Source of the DNA: Oxalobacteraceae bacterium
GTDB lineage: Bacteria > Pseudomonadota > Gammaproteobacteria > Burkholderiales > Burkholderiaceae_D
Direction of reading: 5' to 3'
DNA: 35,885 bases
Assembly (NCBI GenBank): GCA_947464955.1
Contig: CANHZI010000028.1
Coordinates: forward strand, 1-35,885
Shown: piece by piece, positions 18,427 to 25,680 of the stretch
How positions within the stretch are numbered: the stretch's first letter is position 1
How the letters are laid out: each line of letters begins with the position of its first letter
The notes under the pieces: generated by a model
The model's input: only the letters and a program-made list of their open reading frames with translations
What the model was told of the DNA's origin: nothing
Databases searched by the model: none
Program-made: the position numbers and the translations under genes

Positions 18427-19185
18427 ATGCCAAGCGCAATTATTGCTGATGACGAAGACCTACAAAGACACGATCTCAAACGCATATTGCAGATCGTGTG
18501 GCCTGAATTGCACATTCTTGCCGAATGTGAAGATGGTGGCGACGCCTTGGATGCGATTGTCAAACTACAACCTGACATTGCATTTCTTGATATTCGCATG
18601 CCAGAAATCAATGGTCTCGATGTAGCGCGCGCGAGCGACGGCAATTGCCGCGTGGTGTTCACGACGGCGTATGACAATCATGCGATTGAAGCCTTCAAAC
18701 TCGGTGCCATCGATTACTTACTAAAACCGATTACCGAAGAACGCTTGCAACAAACCATCACGCGCATTCAACAACAGTTGGACGCCGGAGCGCTGCCGCA
18801 AAATCTAATGCAGGTCATGGCAGCGCTCGATCAACAATTACGTGCTCCGCAAGAGGCAGAAAGAATTCGCTGGATTAGCGCCAGCTCAGGCAATACGATT
18901 AAATTATTTCCGATTGAAGAAGTCTTGTTTTTCGAATCTGATTTACGCTATACCCGCGTGGTCAGCGCTACAGACGAAGGACATATTCGCACCTCAATCA
19001 AAGATCTACAAAAAGGGCTCGCGCCTGAACAATTCTGGCAGATACATCGCAGCATCATGGTCAATCCGCATGCGATTGCCCGTGCGCGACGCGATGAAAT
19101 GGGCAATATTTTTGTCGAACTGAAGAATCACAAAGAGCAACTCAAAGTGAGTCAAACTTATGCTTGGCGCTTCAAGAGCATGTAG
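18427..19185 (+). CDS. LytTR-family response regulator
   Basis: A 252-aa regulator. The receiver domain at about 1-120 has the acidic pocket ADDEDLQRHD near the N-terminus, phosphoacceptor Asp55 in AFLDIRMPEINGLD, a TTAYDNHAIEAF switch region and the LLKPITEERL lysine. A glutamine-rich linker follows (about 120-140). The C-terminal LytTR DNA-binding domain (about 148-250) carries EEVLFFESDLRYTRV and FWQIHRSIMVNPHAI. It is the partner of the upstream kinase. Likely targets are its own operon and the divergent ABC exporter, and possibly the 203-aa gene downstream. Confidence 0.95.
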   Translation: MPSAIIADDEDLQRHDLKRILQIVWPELHILAECEDGGDALDAIVKLQPDIAFLDIRMPEINGLDVARASDGNCRVVFTTAYDNHAIEAFKLGAIDYLLKPITEERLQQTITRIQQQLDAGALPQNLMQVMAALDQQLRAPQEAERIRWISASSGNTIKLFPIEEVLFFESDLRYTRVVSATDEGHIRTSIKDLQKGLAPEQFWQIHRSIMVNPHAIARARRDEMGNIFVELKNHKEQLKVSQTYAWRFKSM

Positions 19186-19248
19186 GTACAGACCATTTTT
19201 CACGATGTAGAACGCATTGCCATCAAATCGTAACAAAAGATCATTACA

Positions 19249-19278
19249 CTTCACTCCGTTTTCGAAGGAGGAGTGAAG
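19249..19278 (+). promoter_or_regulatory. Hairpin that masks the ribosome binding site of the 203-aa gene
   Basis: CTTCACTCC (19249-19257) and GGAGTGAAG (19270-19278) form a perfect 9-bp stem with a 12-nt loop that contains TTCGAA. The strong Shine-Dalgarno run GGAGGAG (19267-19273) is partly inside the 3' arm, 9 nt before the ATG at 19283. If the RNA folds, translation of the gene should be blocked. It could instead be a DNA operator, since the symmetry is the same. Confidence 0.55.
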
Positions 19279-19282
19279 AGCA

Positions 19283-19894
19283 ATGCAAGCAGAGAGCGCG
19301 GGAGTTACACCATTTCAGTTTTGGTTCACATGGTCCACGGTTTTTTCCAAAACAGCAAAAGGGCGTGAAGAAGTTATTCGTCGCGTAGCCGGTTTGAATA
19401 TGCGTGAGCGTAGCGTGCTAATTATGCTTGATGGAATCAAACGATTGGACAGGCTTCTCACCGCCATGCCAAAAGAAGAACTTGGTCGCATCGTTGATCA
19501 TTTAGCCAAGAAAGAACTGATCCAAGTCAGCGCTGTCGCTGAGCAAATACCGGACGATGTGTGCGATGCAACCATCGCTGCGTTTCAAGAACAAGAAGCA
19601 GCGTCCAGCCCACTCAAGACGGCATATCTTGAAGATCTAGAGAAGCTGCGAGAAGTGAAGGATTTTATGACCAGTACCGCCCACACTTACCTCGGTTTGC
19701 TATCTGCCGATCTGATACATCGCATTGAACGCGCCAAAGACGCCCCACAATTGATGGCCGTTGTTGGTCAATGGTACATCGCCTTGCGCGATTCCAAGCA
19801 TGGGCATCGCTTCGCCTCCGGCTTTATGGAAAAGACCCTTGCAACTCTGCGCGGGGAAACTCAGTACAGCTTTTCTGCAGGCTCCGAAGCCTAA
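19283..19894 (+). CDS. Unrecognised 203-aa protein, possible winged-helix N-terminal part
   Basis: I do not recognise the family. The ATG has an excellent ribosome binding site (GGAGGAG). Residues about 38-80 (RSVLIMLDGIKRLDRLL onward to LAKKELIQ) have the hydrophobic pattern of a small winged-helix domain of the kind that reads as 'LxxIDGxxxxxxL...LxxxGLI'. The rest is acidic and helical (about 90-190) with a single Cys and no signal peptide or membrane helix, so it should be cytoplasmic. It starts 97 bp after the response regulator on the same strand and may be co-transcribed. Base use looks like its neighbours. A role in the two-component/ABC locus is inference from position. Confidence 0.8.
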   Translation: MQAESAGVTPFQFWFTWSTVFSKTAKGREEVIRRVAGLNMRERSVLIMLDGIKRLDRLLTAMPKEELGRIVDHLAKKELIQVSAVAEQIPDDVCDATIAAFQEQEAASSPLKTAYLEDLEKLREVKDFMTSTAHTYLGLLSADLIHRIERAKDAPQLMAVVGQWYIALRDSKHGHRFASGFMEKTLATLRGETQYSFSAGSEA

Positions 19895-20043
19895 GTAGCG
19901 CTGCTTCATTAAATTTTTACCAAGTTAATTAAACGGTCCTGATAAAACTTGATACTTGAGCAGCATTGCAGTGCATCAGAAAATGAGGAAAAAAAACTTC
20001 GGGGAATGCTGACGGCAGGCGCAGTCTGTGCCAAACTCTAGGC

Positions 20044-20988
20044 ATGACACTCACCGAATTAAAATACATTGTTGCAGTTGCCCGTCAAAAGCACTTTGGA
20101 CACGCGGCAGAGGCTTGTTTTGTCGCCCAACCTACCCTTTCTGTTGCGATTAAGAAGCTCGAAGACGAATTAGGCGTGACGATTTTTGAGCGCGGCGGTA
20201 CCGAAGTATCGACCACGCCGCTCGGCGCTCAAATCGTCGCTCAAGCCGAGCGTGTATTAGAGCAGACTGCAGTCATCAAAGAAATCGCGAAACAAAACAA
20301 AGACCCTTTGAGCGGGCCTTTCCGTCTCGGCATCATTTACACCATCGGTCCTTATCTTCTGCCTACCTTGGTCAAGACCATGATAGACAAAGTGCCGCAA
20401 ATGCCGCTTGTGCTGCAAGAAAATTTCACCGTCAAGCTCATGGAATTGCTGCGTCAAGGTGAGCTCGATGCGGCCATCATGGCATTGCCTTTGCCCGACC
20501 AAGGTATGATGGTGCAAGCTTTGTATGACGAACCATTTGTCGTCGCCATGCCAAAAGACCATGCATGGGCCGCACGCGATTCCGTTTCGGCCGCTGAACT
20601 CAAATCCGAAACCATGCTTTTGCTCGGCAATGGTCATTGCTTCCGCGATCAAGTGTTAGAAGTGTGTCCAGAAATGGCGCGATTCTCGACTGCCAGCGAT
20701 GGCATCGCACGTACTTTTGAAGGTTCCTCGCTCGAAACGATTCGACATATGGTCGCATCGGGGATCGGCATCACGGTGTTACCACGCGCATCAATCACTG
20801 ATATGCACGCTAAGGATAGTATGTTGCGCTATGTCCCATTTAGTGACCGTGCTCCAGATCGCCGCGTGGTGATTGCTTGGCGTAAGAGCTTTACACGACA
20901 AGCCGCAATCGAAGCTATCCGCCAAGCGGTATTAGCATGTGAACTACCCGGTGTCACGATGCTGGATGAAGCCGCCATCGCCCAATAG
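20044..20988 (+). CDS. oxyR: Hydrogen-peroxide-sensing LysR-type regulator OxyR
   Basis: A 314-aa LysR-family protein. The N-terminal winged helix-turn-helix is HFGHAAEACFVAQPTLSVAI, and the effector domain carries GHCFRDQVLEVC. The two cysteines fall at residues 199 and 208, exactly the positions of the redox pair in E. coli OxyR. The SLETIRHMVASGIGITVLP segment is also conserved. It should form a disulfide on peroxide exposure and activate peroxide-defence genes. It lies directly upstream of ubiA. No clear ribosome binding site precedes the ATG, and I could not see a typical four-part OxyR site in the 149 bp upstream. Confidence 0.96.
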   Translation: MTLTELKYIVAVARQKHFGHAAEACFVAQPTLSVAIKKLEDELGVTIFERGGTEVSTTPLGAQIVAQAERVLEQTAVIKEIAKQNKDPLSGPFRLGIIYTIGPYLLPTLVKTMIDKVPQMPLVLQENFTVKLMELLRQGELDAAIMALPLPDQGMMVQALYDEPFVVAMPKDHAWAARDSVSAAELKSETMLLLGNGHCFRDQVLEVCPEMARFSTASDGIARTFEGSSLETIRHMVASGIGITVLPRASITDMHAKDSMLRYVPFSDRAPDRRVVIAWRKSFTRQAAIEAIRQAVLACELPGVTMLDEAAIAQ

Positions 20989-21021
20989 CATAGCGCCGAT
21001 AAAAGCCATTGCTCGCTGGTT

Positions 21022-21027
21022 TATAAT
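21022..21027 (+). promoter_or_regulatory. Possible -10 box for ubiA
   Basis: TATAAT matches the sigma-70 -10 consensus, 34 bp after the oxyR stop. The -35 is poor. If used, transcription would begin near 21034, which favours a ubiA start at the downstream ATG (21073) over the TTG at 21034. Confidence 0.35.
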
Positions 21028-21072
21028 GCTTCCTTGTTCTCTATTCCTAGATTAGGTTTTTCGCCTGATTGC

Positions 21073-21948
21073 ATGTTATCCATGGACGCACTATTGCAAC
21101 GCCTCACGCTTTACTACAAGCTGATTCGCCTCGATAAACCTATCGGCATCTTACTGTTGCTGTGGCCAACATTAGCAGCGCTATGGCTCGCCAGTGGCGG
21201 TGTACCAGCTTGGCATATACTTTTGATCTTCACGCTAGGAACCGCCTTGATGCGCTCCGCCGGTTGTGCCATCAATGATTTTGCCGACCGCGATTTTGAT
21301 AAATTTGTTCAACGTACGGCAGAGCGCCCTCTCACCAGCGGCAAGATCAACAGTTGGGAAGCCGTAATGGTCGCCGTGGTGTTAGCCCTGGTTTCGTTTG
21401 TCCTGATCCTGCCCCTCAATACGCTGACCAAACAATTGTCGGTGGTTGCGGTGATTGTGGCTGGCAGTTATCCCTATTTCAAACGATTTTTCGCTATTCC
21501 ACAGGCCTATCTTGGCATCGCCTTTGGCTTTGGGATTCCGATGGCCTTTGCCGCTGTTGGCGATTCCGTGCCGGCTGTCGCTTGGTATCTCTTGGTCGCC
21601 AATATTTTTTGGGCGATTGCCTACGACACCGAATACGCGATGGTCGATCGTGAAGACGATTTAAAAATCGGCATCAAGACTTCTGCCATTACCTTTGGCC
21701 GCTTTGATGTCTTGGCTGTCATGTGTAGCTATGCATTCTCTTTCCTTATCACTGCCTATTGCGGTTATCTATTGGGGGCCGGCATAGCCTACTTTATTGG
21801 CATCGCTGTCGCTGCCGCCATATCGGTCTATCACTATCAATTGATCAAGGCCAGAGAACGCATGGCCTGCTTTGCCGCCTTTCGCCATAACAATTGGATA
21901 GGCGCAGCGATTTTTGCCGGTATCGCCATCGACTTTGCCCTACGCTAA
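21073..21948 (+). CDS. ubiA: 4-hydroxybenzoate octaprenyltransferase
   Basis: A 291-aa multi-helix membrane prenyltransferase when started at the ATG at 21073 (E. coli UbiA about 290 aa). Another ATG at 21082 is possible; a TTG at 21034 would add 13 poorly conserved residues. Landmarks are [20 protein letters not shown], the first Asp-rich motif [20 protein letters not shown] and the second [19 protein letters not shown]. Both motifs bind the Mg-polyprenyl diphosphate. It attaches the isoprenoid tail to 4-hydroxybenzoate in ubiquinone synthesis. It follows oxyR with a possible promoter between them. Confidence 0.96.
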   Translation: MLSMDALLQRLTLYYKLIRLDKPIGILLLLWPTLAALWLASGGVPAWHILLIFTLGTALMRSAGCAINDFADRDFDKFVQRTAERPLTSGKINSWEAVMVAVVLALVSFVLILPLNTLTKQLSVVAVIVAGSYPYFKRFFAIPQAYLGIAFGFGIPMAFAAVGDSVPAVAWYLLVANIFWAIAYDTEYAMVDREDDLKIGIKTSAITFGRFDVLAVMCSYAFSFLITAYCGYLLGAGIAYFIGIAVAAAISVYHYQLIKARERMACFAAFRHNNWIGAAIFAGIAIDFALR

Positions 21949-22093
21949 ATCGCTACAACCGACTGCTGGAGGCTGAGGCAGATCCGGCTTTCGCCTAAGT
22001 GCATCACGTTTGTTCTAACGCAAATACGATTCCTAGTTCAGCACTACACTCAGTTAAGTACTGATTTCAGTGCATACCACCAAAGGAATCGCC

Positions 22094-22405
22094 ATGAGCA
22101 ACGTTGAACAAACCAAAGAAACTCTCCTCCGTGAACTTAATCAAGTGCTGCATGATGCACAAGAATTGATCAAGAATTCCGAGCAGCAAGCAGGTGAAGG
22201 TTTTCACAGTGCTAAAGAAAAACTCGAAAAAACGCTGAAAAGCGCTAAAACCGAGATGCATCGCATTGAAGGCGTCGTAGTACAAAAGGCCAAGGATTCG
22301 GCACAAGCGACCGACCACTACGTTCGCGAAAATCCATGGAAAACTGCGGGTATTGCCGCAGGTGTTGGCCTACTCGTCGGCCTCTTGATTGGTCGAAATA
22401 AGTAA
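22094..22405 (+). CDS. yqjD: YqjD/ElaB-like DUF883 membrane protein
   Basis: A 103-aa protein started at the ATG at 22094, which follows a good AAGGA ribosome binding site; an upstream in-frame ATG at 22070 is less likely. It has a long amphipathic helical N-terminal part and ends with ENPWKTAGIAAGVGLLVGLL, the DUF883 C-terminal membrane helix, and a short basic tail (GRNK). In E. coli the YqjD/ElaB/YgaM proteins anchor ribosomes at the inner membrane in stationary phase. The yqjE- and yqjK-like genes follow, the same order as in enterobacteria. Confidence 0.88.
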   Translation: MSNVEQTKETLLRELNQVLHDAQELIKNSEQQAGEGFHSAKEKLEKTLKSAKTEMHRIEGVVVQKAKDSAQATDHYVRENPWKTAGIAAGVGLLVGLLIGRNK

Positions 22406-22428
22406 GCGAAATAAATAAGCGAAATAAA
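22403..22428 (+). repeat. 13-bp tandem duplication at the end of the DUF883 gene
   Basis: TAAGCGAAATAAA occurs twice in a row, the first copy beginning with the stop codon of the DUF883 gene and a partial third copy following. Looks like a replication-slippage duplication in the spacer before the YqjE-like gene. Confidence 0.8.
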
Positions 22429-22449
22429 TAAGCCAAGAAGTCAACTCAG

Positions 22450-22827
22450 ATGACGATTTCAGACAGTCTCGCGCGTTTCTCCGCCTCGGTTTTAGAGACG
22501 GTGCAAACGCGCCTTGAATTATTTAGCCTAGAGACCGAAGCGCGGTTGCAAGCCTATATCCGCTACCTATTGTGCTCGTTAATTGCGATCTTGTTCGCTA
22601 GTGTAGGTCTAATGCTGCTATTGCTTTTGGTGATTGCCTATTACTGGGACACGCATCGCCTTCTAGCCATCGCTTGCATGGCAGGCGCGTTTTTAGGCTT
22701 TTCGCTATGCCTCTTTGGGTGGGTTAAAAATAGCTTAGCAAAGCAGCCACCTTTCTTTGCCCTCAGTAGCGCCGAGCTCGCGCGCGATGTAGAGCAACTG
22801 CGCGCTGCAGCCGAGCGGCAAGATTGA
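22450..22827 (+). CDS. yqjE: YqjE-like phage-holin-superfamily membrane protein
   Basis: A 125-aa protein with an N-terminal amphipathic segment (SLARFSASVLETVQTRLELF) and two hydrophobic helices (about 38-62 and 72-92) in the manner of the YqjE / Phage_holin_3_6 family. A cytoplasmic acidic C-terminus follows. It sits between DUF883 and YqjK-like genes, one base apart from the latter, so the three form an operon. Despite the family name there is no lysis cassette here. The role of YqjE is not established. Confidence 0.87.
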   Translation: MTISDSLARFSASVLETVQTRLELFSLETEARLQAYIRYLLCSLIAILFASVGLMLLLLLVIAYYWDTHRLLAIACMAGAFLGFSLCLFGWVKNSLAKQPPFFALSSAELARDVEQLRAAAERQD

Positions 22828-22828
22828 T

Positions 22829-23188
22829 ATGACGAATGTAATCACAACTATTGTCAGCCGTGAACAACGTCTGCTGCAGCTACAAGTACGCTGCCAATTA
22901 CAGCGCGAATATCTGGCACGCGATGCGCAAGCCTTGCAGCCAATCTTGAGGGGAATGGATCAATGTGCCGAGGTGGTCAAGGTCGCCAATCAATGTTCAA
23001 CACCACTTAAATATGGCATCCTCGCTGGCCTAGCAGGCCTCATGCTTAGTCGACCAAAGAAAGCCATAAGCTTAGCAACAAGCGCCTTGCGCTATTGGTC
23101 TTGGTGGCAGAAGTTATCACCACTATTTACTGCAGCAGCAAGTTCATTCTCTGGTTCACAACAACACCAAGAGAATACCAGGACCTAA
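22829..23188 (+). CDS. yqjK: YqjK-like protein
   Basis: A 119-aa protein placed one base after the yqjE stop codon. The N-terminal Gln/Arg/Leu-rich helix (REQRLLQLQVRCQLQRE) and the short hydrophobic segment (YGILAGLAGLMLSRPKK) resemble YqjK-type proteins, which follow yqjD-yqjE. Sequence conservation in the family is weak, so the assignment leans on gene order. It ends flush against the convergent RIO kinase gene with no gap. Confidence 0.7.
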   Translation: MTNVITTIVSREQRLLQLQVRCQLQREYLARDAQALQPILRGMDQCAEVVKVANQCSTPLKYGILAGLAGLMLSRPKKAISLATSALRYWSWWQKLSPLFTAAASSFSGSQQHQENTRT

Positions 23189-24013
23189 TTATTTTTCCTT
23201 ACGCGTCGCTAAATACAGCGCACGATCTTCGGCTTCTTGTCGCACCAATTCTATCTCTTCGATGACGGCATCAAGATCTACCGTCTTGGTGGGTGCCACC
23301 ACTTTTCCGGTGAGTGGTGTTTCAGGACTCAATAAGCTCGCTGCATACAGTTGCCAGATTTCCTTGCCATACTGGGTACCACCGAGCTCTGGAGCGAATT
23401 GAGAAAAGTACTGCGTCAAATTATCGACATCGCGAATCAACATACTCTCGGCGCCCATATTCCCTGCGGCATTAATCGCTTGCGGTAAATCGATAATCAC
23501 TGGACCACGAGCATCAAGCAGAATATTAAATTCAGACAAATCGCCATGCACGATGCCAGCGCCTAACATCAGCACCACTTGATGCAATAGTTGATGAAAG
23601 TAGACGCGCGCGGTATCAGCATCGAGTGCGACGTCGTTTAATCGAGGAGCGACATCCCCCTGGCCATCGCCGATGAGATCCATCAGCAACACACCTTCGA
23701 AACAAATGTAAGGCTTCGGTACACGCACACCCGCAGCAGCTAATTTGTACAGCGCATCTACTTCGGCATTTTGCCAAACTTCTTCTTGCATCTTGCGACC
23801 ATATTTACTGCCCTTTTGCATGGCCCGTGCTTGACGGCTATTCTTTACATTACGTCCTTCTTGATAGGCTGCAGCTTGTTTAAAGCTACGTTGACTCGCT
23901 TCCTTATAAACCTTGGCGCAACGAATTTCGTCACCACAGCGCACAACATAAACGGTTGCCTCTTTACCGCTCATGAGCTGGCGCAAGACTTCGTCTATCA
24001 TGCCTTCTTCCAC
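23189..24013 (-). CDS. RIO1-family serine/threonine protein kinase
   Basis: At least 274 aa with the RIO core: ATP-binding MSGKEATVYVVRCGDE, lysine in CAKVYKEASQRSFKQA, the flexible-loop signature NSRQARAMQKGSKYGRK, catalytic HGDLSEFNILLD and metal-binding IIDLPQAI. Bacterial RIO kinases of this type are poorly characterised. The listed start is GTG at 24013, but the frame continues upstream with LKTPKRLLPL, which matches the conserved N-terminus of relatives. The true start may be a CTG at 24043 (284 aa). No ATG, GTG or TTG occurs in the codons read between. It follows proC and yggS on the same strand, about 70 bp downstream of the proC stop. Confidence 0.92.
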   Translation of the reverse strand: MEEGMIDEVLRQLMSGKEATVYVVRCGDEIRCAKVYKEASQRSFKQAAAYQEGRNVKNSRQARAMQKGSKYGRKMQEEVWQNAEVDALYKLAAAGVRVPKPYICFEGVLLMDLIGDGQGDVAPRLNDVALDADTARVYFHQLLHQVVLMLGAGIVHGDLSEFNILLDARGPVIIDLPQAINAAGNMGAESMLIRDVDNLTQYFSQFAPELGGTQYGKEIWQLYAASLLSPETPLTGKVVAPTKTVDLDAVIEEIELVRQEAEDRALYLATRKEK

Positions 24014-24083
24014 CAGTGGAAGTAATCGTTTAGGTGTTTTCAGATGCTCTTTCGAAGTTCAACAAAATAAAAGGATAGCTCGA

Positions 24084-24911
24084 TTAAGCGAGTTGACCAA
24101 ACTCGTCGCCGAGCTGTTTACCGCGCGCAGCGGCCGCCGTCACGCCTTGAGCAATCGCCGCTTTAATTTGACTCTCATCGAAACTACAAAGGGCCGCGTA
24201 TGTCGTGCCGCCTTTCGAGGTCACACGTTCGCGCAAGACATGCACTGGTTCGGTCGACGTTGTCGCTAATTCGGCCGCACCGCGAAAGGTTTGCAATGCT
24301 AAGGTGTTGGCATCTTCGGCACTAAAGCCCAAATGAACTGCCGCCTCTTGTAAGGCTTCAATAAAATAAAACACATAAGCTGGACCACTGCCAGAAACCG
24401 CCGTCACCGCATCGATCATGGATTCTTCTTGCACCCACACAGTTTTGCCGACCGCTTGCATAATGCTCATGGTTTGTAGACGCTCATCGGCGCTCAATCC
24501 ATCAAGTGCAAACAAACCGCTCATGCCTAAGCCAAGCATCGCAGGAGTATTCGGCATCGCGCGGGCGATTTTCGGGTAGTCATTTAACCATCGCGAAATA
24601 TCGCTGGCCCGAATACCGGCTGCTACCGATAACAATAATTGCTGGCTCAAGAATGGCGCAAATTGCGTCATCACCTCACGCATACTCTGCGGTTTAACTG
24701 CAAACACGATCACATCCAAACCACGCAAGGCCTCGTCCATCTGCACCGCTGTACTTACCCCAAAACGCTGACGAAGTTGTTCCAAACCAGATGGATTTAA
24801 GTCGACCACATGAATTTGCGCTGCAGAATCCAGTACTTTAACCAAACCACTAATCAGGGCGGACGCCATGTTACCGCCACCGATAAAACCAATCTTCAAA
24901 CTAGACTGCAT
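24084..24911 (-). CDS. proC: Pyrroline-5-carboxylate reductase
   Basis: A 275-aa protein from the ATG at 24911 (MQSSLKIGFIGGGNMASAL), which fits the usual ProC length of about 270 aa. A longer frame from 24941 adds ten residues inside yggS and is unlikely. Visible are the NAD(P)-binding GFIGGGNMA motif, VFAVKPQSM, MPNTPAMLGLGM and the SGSGPAYVFYFIEAL substrate/dimer segment near the C-terminal half. It catalyses the last step of proline synthesis. Its start overlaps the end of yggS by 11 bp, so the two are co-translated. Confidence 0.96.
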   Translation of the reverse strand: MQSSLKIGFIGGGNMASALISGLVKVLDSAAQIHVVDLNPSGLEQLRQRFGVSTAVQMDEALRGLDVIVFAVKPQSMREVMTQFAPFLSQQLLLSVAAGIRASDISRWLNDYPKIARAMPNTPAMLGLGMSGLFALDGLSADERLQTMSIMQAVGKTVWVQEESMIDAVTAVSGSGPAYVFYFIEALQEAAVHLGFSAEDANTLALQTFRGAAELATTSTEPVHVLRERVTSKGGTTYAALCSFDESQIKAAIAQGVTAAAARGKQLGDEFGQLA

Positions 24912-25635
24912 AATTTCTCTTCCCAAAAATGGCGCTACCAATTCTTACCATCGTGCTGCCTTCCGCAATTGCTGCGGCTAAATCACCACTCATTCCCATC
25001 GAGAGCGTATCGAGCACGATGCCTCCTTGTGCTAGTTGTTTTGAAAGCTCACGTAGCGCGGCGAAAGCGCGTCGTTGTTCTACCTCGTTTTCAGTCGCTT
25101 CGGGTACCGCCATCAAGCCACGTAATTGCAAACGCGGCAAGCTATGAATATGACGTGCCAATTGCGCACATTGATTTGGTGCGACGCCGCTCTTACTCGC
25201 CTCACCACTAATATTAACCTGGATACAGACATTCAAAGCAGGCAAATTGTCTGGCCGCTGTTCCGATAAACGCGTTGCAATTTTGTCGCGATCAATCGAA
25301 TGCACCCACGAAAAATGCTCAGCAATCGGCCGCGTCTTATTGCTTTGTATCGGGCCGATAAAGTGCCATTCTGGCGCGCTAGCGTCTGCCCTGCCTTGAT
25401 TCAGCGCCGGCAAACCCAGAAGTTCGGCCACTCTGGCGATCTTGTCGACGCCTTCTTGCACATAATTCTCACCAAAGCGTATCTGTCCAGCTTGCCATGC
25501 TGCTACCACATCTTCAGCAGGAAAGGTCTTAGAAACTGCCAATAAAACAATATCAGTTGGATTCCTGTCATAGCGCTGTGCTGCCTGCGCAATTGCCTCG
25601 TGTACGGCTTGCAAGTTTTGAGAGATTAAGGACAT
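24901..25635 (-). CDS. yggS: PLP-binding protein YggS/PROSC (pyridoxal phosphate homeostasis)
   Basis: A 244-aa protein from the ATG at 25635 (a TTG at 25641 would add two residues). PLP lysine is Lys36 in LLAVSKTFP, the same position as in E. coli YggS. RFGENYVQEG, WHFIGPIQSNK, VHSIDR and LSMGMSGDLAAAI are the family landmarks. It is a single-domain alanine-racemase-like fold that controls free PLP and amino-acid balance. It diverges from pilT across only 45 bp and overlaps proC, the common yggS-proC arrangement next to pilT in proteobacteria. Confidence 0.96.
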   Translation of the reverse strand: MSLISQNLQAVHEAIAQAAQRYDRNPTDIVLLAVSKTFPAEDVVAAWQAGQIRFGENYVQEGVDKIARVAELLGLPALNQGRADASAPEWHFIGPIQSNKTRPIAEHFSWVHSIDRDKIATRLSEQRPDNLPALNVCIQVNISGEASKSGVAPNQCAQLARHIHSLPRLQLRGLMAVPEATENEVEQRRAFAALRELSKQLAQGGIVLDTLSMGMSGDLAAAIAEGSTMVRIGSAIFGKRNYAV

Positions 25636-25680
25636 AATCAAGTAATCAGACGAATTCCCAGTTTTAGTATTGGATTATAA

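Noticed and set aside
19895-20043. OxyR self-binding site upstream of oxyR
   Set aside because: I could not find the spaced ATAG/CTAT pattern; the near-symmetric GGCGCAGTCTGTGCC is too weak to claim.
22450-22827. Prophage lysis gene (holin)
   Set aside because: The holin-superfamily match is YqjE-like, in a yqjD-yqjE-yqjK operon, with no endolysin or phage genes near.
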